Below are positions 41,765 to 49,637 of a DNA stretch of 64,000 nt, piece by piece. The notes under the pieces were generated by a model, which was not told the DNA's origin, did not search any database, and was given only the letters and a program-made list of their open reading frames with translations. The stretch lies in assembly GCA_965601825.1 (NCBI GenBank), contig OZ271839.1, positions 1,736,001 through 1,800,000 on the forward strand, given 5' to 3'. Within the stretch, counting starts at the first letter, position 1. Each line of letters opens with the position of its first letter. The position numbers and the translations under genes are program-made. This DNA is from HXMU1420-13 sp965601825. Lineage in GTDB: Bacteria; Bacteroidota; Rhodothermia; Balneolales; Balneolaceae.

Positions 41765-43918
41765 ATGGCTGAAAATAAGCCCGATAAGAAAAAACAAATT
41801 AAACCACCAGTTGGAAATAAGCCTGGCAATCCAAAGTTTCCAACATGGGGATTCTTAGTAATAATTCTGTTTCTAATTTTTATTCAATTTCTGTTTCTGA
41901 ATCCGGAACCAGGAAATGGTATTAAATACAGCGAGTTTCTTAACCATGTTAAAGGTGGTTATGTAGAAGAAATTGTTATAAAAAATGGCGTTGATATCTT
42001 TGGAAAATACAACGACAGTGCCATTCGTGATGGAATTATACAACCACCGGCTGAATCAGACAGCCCGCTTGGAATCCCATCATCGGGAGAGGAATACAAA
42101 GCTTTTGTTACCACTATGCTCCCGGGTGACGAAATCCGACCTATTCTTGATGAATATGAAGTTGTTTATGAAGTTCGAATTGAGGAAGACTGGTTTAGTG
42201 GTGTCTTCATGTGGTTAATCATGATTGCTCTGGCAATTGGATTCTGGGTATTCATCTTCAGAAGAATGAATCCGGGTCAACAGGTTTTGAATATTGGGAA
42301 GAACAAAGCATCACTATACGATCAGCAAACGGATACTAAGATTACATTTAAGGATGTTGCCGGTTTAGATGAAGCAAAAGAAGAAGTAAAAGAGATTGTA
42401 GAATTCTTAAAGAATCCGTCAAAATTCACAAAACTTGGTGGAAAAATTCCGAAAGGTGCTTTGTTAGTAGGTTCGCCTGGTACAGGTAAAACACTTCTTG
42501 CAAAAGCAGTAGCTGGTGAAGCTGCAGTACCTTTTTTCTCGTTGTCAGGCTCTGATTTCGTAGAGATGTTTGTTGGTGTTGGTGCAGCGCGAGTTCGTGA
42601 CCTTTTCAAGCAAGCTAAGGAAAAAGCACCTTGTATTATTTTTATTGATGAGATTGATGCAATAGGTCGTTCACGTGGTCGTGGACAAATGCCTGGAGCT
42701 AATGATGAACGCGAAAATACTTTGAATTCACTATTAGTAGAGATGGATGGTTTCGCAACAGATTCAGGAGTTATTATTCTTGCTGCTACAAACCGTCCTG
42801 ATGTATTAGATAATGCATTACTACGTCCTGGCCGATTCGATAGACAGATTTCTATTGATAAACCGGATATCGTAGGCCGTGAGGCAATCTTTAAAGTACA
42901 TTTAAAGCCTCTAAAACTCAGCAAACAAGTTGATGCTAAAAAGTTAGCTGCTCAAACTCCTGGGTTTGCAGGAGCAGAAATAGCCAATGTTTGTAACGAA
43001 GCCGCTTTGATCGCTGCTCGTGGTGATAAAAAATCCGTTGATATGGATGATTTCCATGATGCAATTGATCGTGTTATTGGTGGACTTGAAAAGAAGAACA
43101 AAATTATTTCACCAGAGGAAAAAGAAATCGTTGCATATCATGAAGCAGGTCATGCGGTTGCAGGATGGTATTTAGAACATGCTGATCCTTTGGTTAAGGT
43201 TTCTATTGTTCCAAGAGGTATTGCTGCATTAGGTTATGCTCAATACTTACCGAAAGAGCAGTATTTACATCAGACTGACCAGTTGTTGGATGAGATGTGT
43301 ATGGCTTTAGGTGGTCGAGCTGCTGAAGAAATTATATTTGGTAAGATTTCTACAGGTGCATTAAGTGATTTAGAGAGAATCACCAAAATGGCTTACAGTA
43401 TCGTTACAGTTTATGGTATGAATGATAGAATTGGAAATATTTCATTCTACGATTCTAAGCAAAATGACTACGCTTTCAATAAGCCATATTCTGAAGATAC
43501 TGCAAAGATTATAGATGAAGAGGTTAAGAAGATTGTTGATGGGGCTTATCAAAGAACTATTGATTTGTTAACCGACAAGAAAGATGAGCTAGAAACCTTA
43601 GCTAAAGAACTTCTTGATAAAGAGATACTATTCCAGGCCGATCTAGAAAAGCTGATTGGGAAACGACCATTTGATAAGCCTACTAATTATGAAGCTTATA
43701 CTAACGGAACAGCCGAATCTCATGAAAGTGAAGAAGAAATCGGAAATAATGTAGATACTACCATATCAGATGAAACTATCGAAAGTGATACAGATAAAGT
43801 TGAATCTGCTGATGAAGAGATCTTAAAAAGTGCTGATGAAATCATAGCAGAAATCCCATCTGAGTCAGAAGAGGAAAATGAAGAATCTGAGGATACAGAC
43901 GAAAAGAAGGCTTCTTAA
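41765..43918 (+). CDS. ftsH: ATP-dependent zinc metalloprotease FtsH
   Basis: A 717-residue membrane-anchored AAA+ protease. There are two helices (about 28-45 and 145-165) with a periplasmic domain between. The AAA domain has Walker A GSPGTGKT (236-243), and the SRH region includes RPGRFDR. The M41 zinc site is HEAGH (459-463). It degrades misfolded membrane proteins and short-lived regulators. A C-terminal extension of about 70 acidic residues (Glu/Asp/Ser) follows the last protease helices and is longer than in E. coli FtsH. No terminator was seen before the TonB receptor. Confidence 0.96.
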   Translation: MAENKPDKKKQIKPPVGNKPGNPKFPTWGFLVIILFLIFIQFLFLNPEPGNGIKYSEFLNHVKGGYVEEIVIKNGVDIFGKYNDSAIRDGIIQPPAESDSPLGIPSSGEEYKAFVTTMLPGDEIRPILDEYEVVYEVRIEEDWFSGVFMWLIMIALAIGFWVFIFRRMNPGQQVLNIGKNKASLYDQQTDTKITFKDVAGLDEAKEEVKEIVEFLKNPSKFTKLGGKIPKGALLVGSPGTGKTLLAKAVAGEAAVPFFSLSGSDFVEMFVGVGAARVRDLFKQAKEKAPCIIFIDEIDAIGRSRGRGQMPGANDERENTLNSLLVEMDGFATDSGVIILAATNRPDVLDNALLRPGRFDRQISIDKPDIVGREAIFKVHLKPLKLSKQVDAKKLAAQTPGFAGAEIANVCNEAALIAARGDKKSVDMDDFHDAIDRVIGGLEKKNKIISPEEKEIVAYHEAGHAVAGWYLEHADPLVKVSIVPRGIAALGYAQYLPKEQYLHQTDQLLDEMCMALGGRAAEEIIFGKISTGALSDLERITKMAYSIVTVYGMNDRIGNISFYDSKQNDYAFNKPYSEDTAKIIDEEVKKIVDGAYQRTIDLLTDKKDELETLAKELLDKEILFQADLEKLIGKRPFDKPTNYEAYTNGTAESHESEEEIGNNVDTTISDETIESDTDKVESADEEILKSADEIIAEIPSESEEENEESEDTDEKKAS

Positions 43919-44032
43919 CATTTACGTAATCATCAGATAACAGAAGCATAAAAAGTAGGTAACAGTACGGCAAAGCAAGTGGGATAATTTTGTACACGTA
44001 ATAAAACGTGAATAAAATATATCAGCACAATC

Positions 44033-46732
44033 GTGAACAAATTTAAATCTGTTCTACTTTTAATTGTTGGCTTAACACTCTCATTAAATACATCAGCACA
44101 AGAGTTAAGCTATATAGTAGGTAAAGTAATTGACAGTCAAACAGGGGAAAGCCTGATTGGTGTTAATGTCGTTATCGAAGGTACTATTAAAGGTACAGCT
44201 ACCGATATTGATGGGAGCTTTTCTCTTAGGAATATAGAACCCGGTACTTACACCCTTGTTGTAAGTTATTTATCCTTCGCAACTCAAACTATCACAGATG
44301 TTGTGGTTGAAGAAGGAAAGACAGTCATCTTAGATATTGTATTACAACCTGAATCCGAATTTCTCGATGAAATTGTTGTTACAGCAGATGTAGTTCAAAG
44401 TGGTGAGGCTGGACTTTTAAGCATACAGCGAAAGTCAATTCCTGTACAAGATGGTATTTCTTTTGAAGAAATATCGAAAGGATCTGATGGGAATGTTGGT
44501 TCTGCTATGAAAAAAGTTGCAGGGGTATCAGTTGTAGGAGGAAATGATGTTTATGTACGTGGTTTAGGTAACAGATATAGCAACGTTCAACTAAATGGTT
44601 CTCCAATTCCATCAACCAATCCTAATAAAAAGGAAGCACCTGTTGACATCCTAAGCTCAGGAATTATTGAGAATATCGTTGTTCAAAAGACATACACGCC
44701 TGATCAATCAGGTGAGTTTTCAGGTGGTTCTGTTCAGATCGTAACTAAGGAATTCCCTAATAACAAAAATGTTGGTTTAAGCTACTCAACATCTGTTAAT
44801 AGCCATTTTTCTATGAAAAATTACCTTGGCTATTCTGGTGGAGGTCGTGATTTTCTTGGCTATGACGACGGATATAGAAACCTTCCTTCAGATGTACGAG
44901 ATGGTGAAATAACTAATTCTACAGAAGCAGAAGGTATTGTTCGACAATTGAATAATGGTTGGTCCTCAAAAGACATCTTATCATTACCAAGTCAAAAAAT
45001 TAGTTTCAGCTATGCGAACCAATTGAATCAGGATAAAATGCCAATTGGTATTGTTTCAAACGTGAGCTATAAGTACGAAACATCCTCTCGATTTGATGAA
45101 GATCTCAGATATATCAGTAATTACAATGAAAGCAGAGATGAGATTCTCTTAGGATCAGAGTACGTAAGAAATACCGGTGTAGAGTCGACTAGTTTAAGTG
45201 CAATGTTAAACGTATTTGCTAAACCAAATAATGTGACTAAAATCGGATTTAAGAATCTTTACTCAAATTCTTCAGATAATAAATTTTCTGAAATTACTGG
45301 TACATATTTAAACTTTGATGGTCTTAATCGTCAATCAGTTCTTGAGTTTGACAGAAGGTCGATCTTCTCTTCATCATTTAATGCAGAAACTTATTTCGAG
45401 AATTTCTTCCAGTCGAAATTGGAGGTTGTTCTATCTTACGCGAAAGCCATTCGAGATCTGCCTGATCGAAGAACTACACAATATGGAGAGAATGATCTTG
45501 GGTTATATGAAATCATCTTTCCATTTAGAGGGAACACGCACTTCTTTTCATTTCAGGATGATAACAACTACAGTGGTAAATTAGATTATAGCTTAGCTCC
45601 GTTTGATGATCTATCAGTGAAAACTGGTGGTGTTGTACTGATAAAGGACAGGACTTTTGAATCTTACAAACTTGTTTATCAAGATTTAGGTAACAATTTC
45701 CCGCAACAAGATAAAGCTGGAACTCCTGAAGAAATATTAACTCCAGAGAATATTCAGTCCGGAAATATCGAGCTAATTGAGACTTCTAGTAGCAGGGATT
45801 CTTATGATGGATACCAGGAGTTGTTGGCCAGTTATATCTCTCTTAACTGGGCTCCTTCTGAAAGATGGACATTTGAAGGTGGCGTTCGAGCAGAATACTC
45901 AGCACAATTTATTGATGACGAATCTCTAATTGATGAGCTTGATTACTTGCCTGCATTTAATGCCACTTACCGCCCAAGCAATAAAATCAATCTTAGAAGT
46001 GCATTCTCTATTACTTTAGCTAGACCAGAGTTCAGAGAATTATCAAATTTCAATTTCCAGGATTTTGTTGGTGGTAGAACAGTTTATGGTAATCCAAATC
46101 TTAAACGTACTAGAATTTATAATTACGATTTAAGATTTGAACTTTTCCCAAATGCTGGTGAATTATTCGCAATTAGTGGTTTCTACAAAAAATTTGAAAA
46201 CCCAATAGAAGTTTTTTATCGAATTACTCAGAATAACGAAGTTCGTTACGATAATGTAGAGTCTGCTGACTTGATCGGTATTGAGTTGGAAGGACGAAAA
46301 GATATTTCTGATAGATTACGGCTCAATTCAAATTTTTCATACATCCTTTCGCAGGTAAATTATGCTGAAGGCGCTGCCGTAGGTAGACAAGCAAATCTAG
46401 AACGCTCTATGTATGGTCAATCTCCATATACATTTAATGTAAATGCGTTCTACAATATGCCATCAATTGAATCAGACCTTTCTGTTTCATTCAACACATT
46501 TGGCAAGCGAATTTCAGCGGTTGGTAATAATGAACAACCGGATGATGAGTTTGAGCAGCCTTTTAATAAGCTTGATGTAACATTTACAAAGAAGTTTGGA
46601 AATGCATCATTAAATGCCAGTGTAGAAAACTTACTGGGAGATGACGTTCACTTTAAGCAAGGCGGGGTAACTACAAACAGATATGAAATAGGTACCTCAT
46701 TTTCACTAGGCATGAGTTTTTCTTTCAACTAA
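44033..46732 (+). CDS. TonB-dependent receptor
   Basis: An 899-residue outer-membrane protein. It begins with a GTG codon, the only start that gives an intact signal peptide (cleavage after TSAQ, near residue 24). A carboxypeptidase-regulatory-like domain follows (about 27-110, GKVIDSQTGESLIGVNVVIEG), then a plug (about 130-245) with VYVRGLGNRYSNVQLNGS, then a 22-strand-type barrel ending in TSFSLGMSFSFN with terminal aromatic strand. It imports an unknown substrate using TonB/ExbB/ExbD. The beta-helix lipoprotein gene follows after 19 bases, so the pair probably functions as receptor and surface partner. No SusD-like gene is present. Confidence 0.92.
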   Translation: MNKFKSVLLLIVGLTLSLNTSAQELSYIVGKVIDSQTGESLIGVNVVIEGTIKGTATDIDGSFSLRNIEPGTYTLVVSYLSFATQTITDVVVEEGKTVILDIVLQPESEFLDEIVVTADVVQSGEAGLLSIQRKSIPVQDGISFEEISKGSDGNVGSAMKKVAGVSVVGGNDVYVRGLGNRYSNVQLNGSPIPSTNPNKKEAPVDILSSGIIENIVVQKTYTPDQSGEFSGGSVQIVTKEFPNNKNVGLSYSTSVNSHFSMKNYLGYSGGGRDFLGYDDGYRNLPSDVRDGEITNSTEAEGIVRQLNNGWSSKDILSLPSQKISFSYANQLNQDKMPIGIVSNVSYKYETSSRFDEDLRYISNYNESRDEILLGSEYVRNTGVESTSLSAMLNVFAKPNNVTKIGFKNLYSNSSDNKFSEITGTYLNFDGLNRQSVLEFDRRSIFSSSFNAETYFENFFQSKLEVVLSYAKAIRDLPDRRTTQYGENDLGLYEIIFPFRGNTHFFSFQDDNNYSGKLDYSLAPFDDLSVKTGGVVLIKDRTFESYKLVYQDLGNNFPQQDKAGTPEEILTPENIQSGNIELIETSSSRDSYDGYQELLASYISLNWAPSERWTFEGGVRAEYSAQFIDDESLIDELDYLPAFNATYRPSNKINLRSAFSITLARPEFRELSNFNFQDFVGGRTVYGNPNLKRTRIYNYDLRFELFPNAGELFAISGFYKKFENPIEVFYRITQNNEVRYDNVESADLIGIELEGRKDISDRLRLNSNFSYILSQVNYAEGAAVGRQANLERSMYGQSPYTFNVNAFYNMPSIESDLSVSFNTFGKRISAVGNNEQPDDEFEQPFNKLDVTFTKKFGNASLNASVENLLGDDVHFKQGGVTTNRYEIGTSFSLGMSFSFN

Positions 46733-46751
46733 TCAATAACTAAAACAACAA

Positions 46752-48053
46752 ATGAAAAACCTACTAAACTCTCACTACACTCTACTTGTTGCGGTTCTTT
46801 TATTAGCATCTGCTTGTAAAAGCACTTCTACAGGTAACGAAGATGATGACGATCTACCAGAGATCTATACTTCATTACCAGGCACCTTGATTTCTACAAA
46901 TACAACTTGGGATACAGATCAAGTTCTAACTGGACAATACTATGTATTACCAGGTGTAACACTTACAATTGAACCAGGAGTTACAGTTAGCTTTGAGTAT
47001 CATAATAATGATATTGATGCTGTTGGTGCGATTATTACTCTTCCTGCTGATGACACTAATTTCGATTCTGCACGACCAAGTGGTAGATTAGTCGCTGATG
47101 GGACTGCAAATAACCCGATTGTATTCACATCTGCTCGTGCTACAAAGCAACCAGGTGATTGGGGAGGAATTGTACTGGCTGGTGAAGGTGTCAACAATAT
47201 TGAAGGTGGAAAAGGTGAAGTTGAAGGTTTACCAGACGCTATCCAATACGGTGGTACAAATAATGCCGATGATAGTGGAATCCTAAGATATGTTCGAATT
47301 GAATATGTAGGTTTTTCTTTTGTAGAGGGTTCAGAGCTAAATGGTCTTAGTCTTTATTCAGTCGGTTCTAATACAACGCTAGAATACATTCAGGTATATA
47401 AGTGTACTGATGATGGATTTGAGTGGTTTGGCGGATCTGTAAATGCCAGATATTTAATTTCATCATTCAACGATGATGATTCATTTGACATGGATGAAGG
47501 TTGGAATGGTAAAGGCCAATACTGGTTAGCTGTTCAAACTGCTGGTGCTGACAACGGTTTCGAATCTGATGGTAGAAAAACATTAGGTAGCGGAAATGCT
47601 ACTTCTCCAACACTTTATAACGTTACAATGGTAGGTTTAAAGCAGGATGGATCTGCTAAAGACGCTGAAGACAAAAACTATGGCATGCGTTTACGTGAAG
47701 AATTTGAGGGGACACTGGAGAATTTCGTAATCACTGATTTCGATGGTGTATCATTCAAGATTGAAGATGATACACGTACAAATTTCCCAACTTCGTTATC
47801 CATCGCAAATACAATTGTATTCAACAATGGCGGATTTGCTAATGCCGCTGATTCAACTGATTTCGGTGCAGTTACTACTGATGCTAATCCAGGTTTTACA
47901 AGTCCCGGAACATTTGATTTTACAATAGCACAACCTGCTGTTGGTGCTACACCTCCAAATGATGGTTTCTTTAATGCTGGTGCTACACATGTTGGTGCAT
48001 TCGGAACAACAAACTGGGCTACCGGTGCCTGGGTTCGTTGGGCAGATAACTAA
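46752..48053 (+). CDS. Surface lipoprotein with beta-helix repeats, partner of the TonB receptor
   Basis: A 433-residue protein with a lipoprotein signal peptide (C22 in LASAC). An acidic linker (EDDDDLPE) is followed by a right-handed beta-helix: phrases such as YYVLPGVTLTIEPGVTVSF, ILRYVRIEYVGFSF, TTLEYIQVYKCTDDGFEWFGG and LYNVTMVGLK. The Asp/Asn loops (DDDSFDMDEG) suggest calcium binding. It carries no T9SS domain. The gene lies 19 bases after the TonB receptor and before a terminator, so the two are one unit. It may bind the substrate on the surface in place of SusD; this is inference. Confidence 0.72.
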   Translation: MKNLLNSHYTLLVAVLLLASACKSTSTGNEDDDDLPEIYTSLPGTLISTNTTWDTDQVLTGQYYVLPGVTLTIEPGVTVSFEYHNNDIDAVGAIITLPADDTNFDSARPSGRLVADGTANNPIVFTSARATKQPGDWGGIVLAGEGVNNIEGGKGEVEGLPDAIQYGGTNNADDSGILRYVRIEYVGFSFVEGSELNGLSLYSVGSNTTLEYIQVYKCTDDGFEWFGGSVNARYLISSFNDDDSFDMDEGWNGKGQYWLAVQTAGADNGFESDGRKTLGSGNATSPTLYNVTMVGLKQDGSAKDAEDKNYGMRLREEFEGTLENFVITDFDGVSFKIEDDTRTNFPTSLSIANTIVFNNGGFANAADSTDFGAVTTDANPGFTSPGTFDFTIAQPAVGATPPNDGFFNAGATHVGAFGTTNWATGAWVRWADN

Positions 48054-48123
48054 TTATATAGATGACTGATATATAAATCTACTCAAGAAACGTCTCACAT
48101 ACTGTGAGGTGTGCTGATCACAA

Positions 48124-48158
48124 GGGGAGCTCCAGGGAACTGGGACTCTCCTTTTTTT
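48124..48158 (+). terminator. Rho-independent terminator of the receptor operon
   Basis: GGGGAGCTCCAG pairs imperfectly (9 of 12) with CTGGGACTCTCC around GGAA (48124-48151), followed by TTTTTTT. Confidence 0.8.
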
Positions 48159-48215
48159 ATGGAATTCATTTTCCTTCAAAGGGGTTTATCAGAGTAAATA
48201 AAAAAGGAGAAAGGT

Positions 48216-48656
48216 TTGGTATTTGTAACGCGAAAAGCACATTTCAACGCTGCGCATCGTTTAAATAATCCAGAAAAGAGTGAAGAGTGGAATGCAAAGA
48301 CTTTTGGGAAATGCAATTACCCAAATTGGCATGGCCACAATTATGTAATCGAAGTAACCGTTGCAGGTAATCCTGATCCGGATATTGGTTATGTGATCGA
48401 TTTAGGGAAATTGAAAAAAGTTATGGAAGAGAAAATCCTTGACCCATGTGATCATCGTAACTTAAATATGGATGTTCCGTTCTTAGAAGGGATCATTCCA
48501 ACATCGGAAAATTTAGTGATCGCTTTTTACAATGAGTTGAAAGAAGCGGTTGAAAACATTGCAGCAGAAGGGAGTATCCTTTATTCAGTGAAGCTTTTCG
48601 AAACCGAACGAAACATCGCTGAATATTGTCCTTTTAAGCGGTTAGATATTAATTAA
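48216..48656 (+). CDS. 6-pyruvoyltetrahydropterin synthase-like protein (PTPS/QueD family)
   Basis: A 146-residue T-fold enzyme with zinc ligands H14 (AAHRL), H39 and H41 (WHGHNY). C33 sits in CNYPNWHGH, a C-x5-HGH spacing typical of eukaryote-type PTPS rather than the C-x3-HGH of QueD. DPCDHRNLNMDVPF (76-89) and E129 in FETERN complete the active site. It would make 6-pyruvoyl-tetrahydropterin from dihydroneopterin triphosphate, toward tetrahydrobiopterin; a queuosine role (QueD) is the alternative. Translation starts at TTG, preceded by AGGAG 7 bases upstream. FolE2, which makes its substrate, follows 21 bases later. Confidence 0.86.
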   Translation: MVFVTRKAHFNAAHRLNNPEKSEEWNAKTFGKCNYPNWHGHNYVIEVTVAGNPDPDIGYVIDLGKLKKVMEEKILDPCDHRNLNMDVPFLEGIIPTSENLVIAFYNELKEAVENIAAEGSILYSVKLFETERNIAEYCPFKRLDIN

Positions 48657-48677
48657 ACGACTATATCAAGAGTTATT

Positions 48678-49577
48678 ATGATTACGAATCAAGTACGTAG
48701 GTTTTACGATCCTACTTTTACTATTACGCCAGAATACAAGGATTCTTTACCGGATTTACAGAATGGTCCGGCTTCATTAATAGAGGGAGCGAATGTACCC
48801 ATTCAACAGGTGGGGATATCAAATTTTAGATTACCATTACAGATCAAAACAAGAGACGGAAAACCCATCGTTTTAGAAACATCTGTAGATGGATATGTGA
48901 GCTTAGATGCCGGAAAAAAAGGCATCAACATGAGTCGCATAATGCGAACTTTCTACAAGTTTAAGGATGAGGTTTTCTCATTAGATATGCTCCAAAAAGT
49001 ACTAAAAGCATATAAAGAAGATCTAGGTTCTCAGGAGTCATTCTTAAGACTTTCTTTTTCTTATCCGATGATTATGGAGAGTCTTCGATCTGATATGGAG
49101 GGATATCAGTACTACGAGGTTTCATTAGAAGGTCATATGGATAGTTATGATGTATTTCATAAGCATATGCATATGAAGTTTGTGTACAGCAGTGCTTGTC
49201 CGTGTTCTTATGAATTGGCAGAGCATGCTCGTGAAACCAGAGGAGTAGCAGCAATCCCTCATAGTCAACGTTCAGAAGCAGAAGTTACGGTTGCATTACG
49301 CGACGAGTTTTTTGTGGAAGATTTAGTTCAGGTTTGCCGTGAAGCGTTAAAAACTGAAACGCAGGTAATGGTGAAAAGAGAAGACGAGCAAGCATTTGCA
49401 GAACTAAACGGAGCATATCAAAAATTTGTTGAAGATGCAGCGAGATTACTCTACGAAGAGTTAGACAGCTACAATAGCATCCGTGATTTTGTGGTTAGAT
49501 GTGCACACTTAGAGAGTTTACACAGTCACGATGCAGTAAGCAGAATTTGTAAAGGTTTACCGAACGGATTGAGATGA
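48678..49577 (+). CDS. folE2: GTP cyclohydrolase FolE2
   Basis: A 299-residue type IB GTP cyclohydrolase, a form that works with several metals. The metal-binding cysteine lies in SSACPCSYELAEHARE, and ESLHSHDAV near the C-terminus supplies the second metal-site region. FQ- and QRSEAEVTV segments fit the tunnel fold. It converts GTP to 7,8-dihydroneopterin triphosphate for folate, biopterin or deazaguanine synthesis. It is in one transcript with the PTPS-like gene and ends at a strong terminator. A folate-type FolE is not seen in the window. Confidence 0.94.
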   Translation: MITNQVRRFYDPTFTITPEYKDSLPDLQNGPASLIEGANVPIQQVGISNFRLPLQIKTRDGKPIVLETSVDGYVSLDAGKKGINMSRIMRTFYKFKDEVFSLDMLQKVLKAYKEDLGSQESFLRLSFSYPMIMESLRSDMEGYQYYEVSLEGHMDSYDVFHKHMHMKFVYSSACPCSYELAEHARETRGVAAIPHSQRSEAEVTVALRDEFFVEDLVQVCREALKTETQVMVKREDEQAFAELNGAYQKFVEDAARLLYEELDSYNSIRDFVVRCAHLESLHSHDAVSRICKGLPNGLR

Positions 49578-49605
49578 GCATTTCAATCTAAGGTTAGTGA
49601 GAGAG

Positions 49606-49633
49606 AAGGCTGGATGAGAATCCAGCCTTTTTT
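49606..49633. terminator. Terminator between folE2 and the glycosidase gene
   Basis: AAGGCTGGAT and ATCCAGCCTT form a perfect 10-bp stem with a GAGA loop (49606-49629), followed by TTTTTT on the plus strand. The minus side has only a weak T-run, so it mainly serves folE2, although it lies between converging genes. Confidence 0.9.
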
Positions 49634-49637
49634 ATTT

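Noticed and set aside
43919..44032. Riboswitch upstream of the TonB receptor
   Set aside because: The 114-base gap has a short CACGT...ACGTG palindrome but no cobalamin-type box or complex fold.
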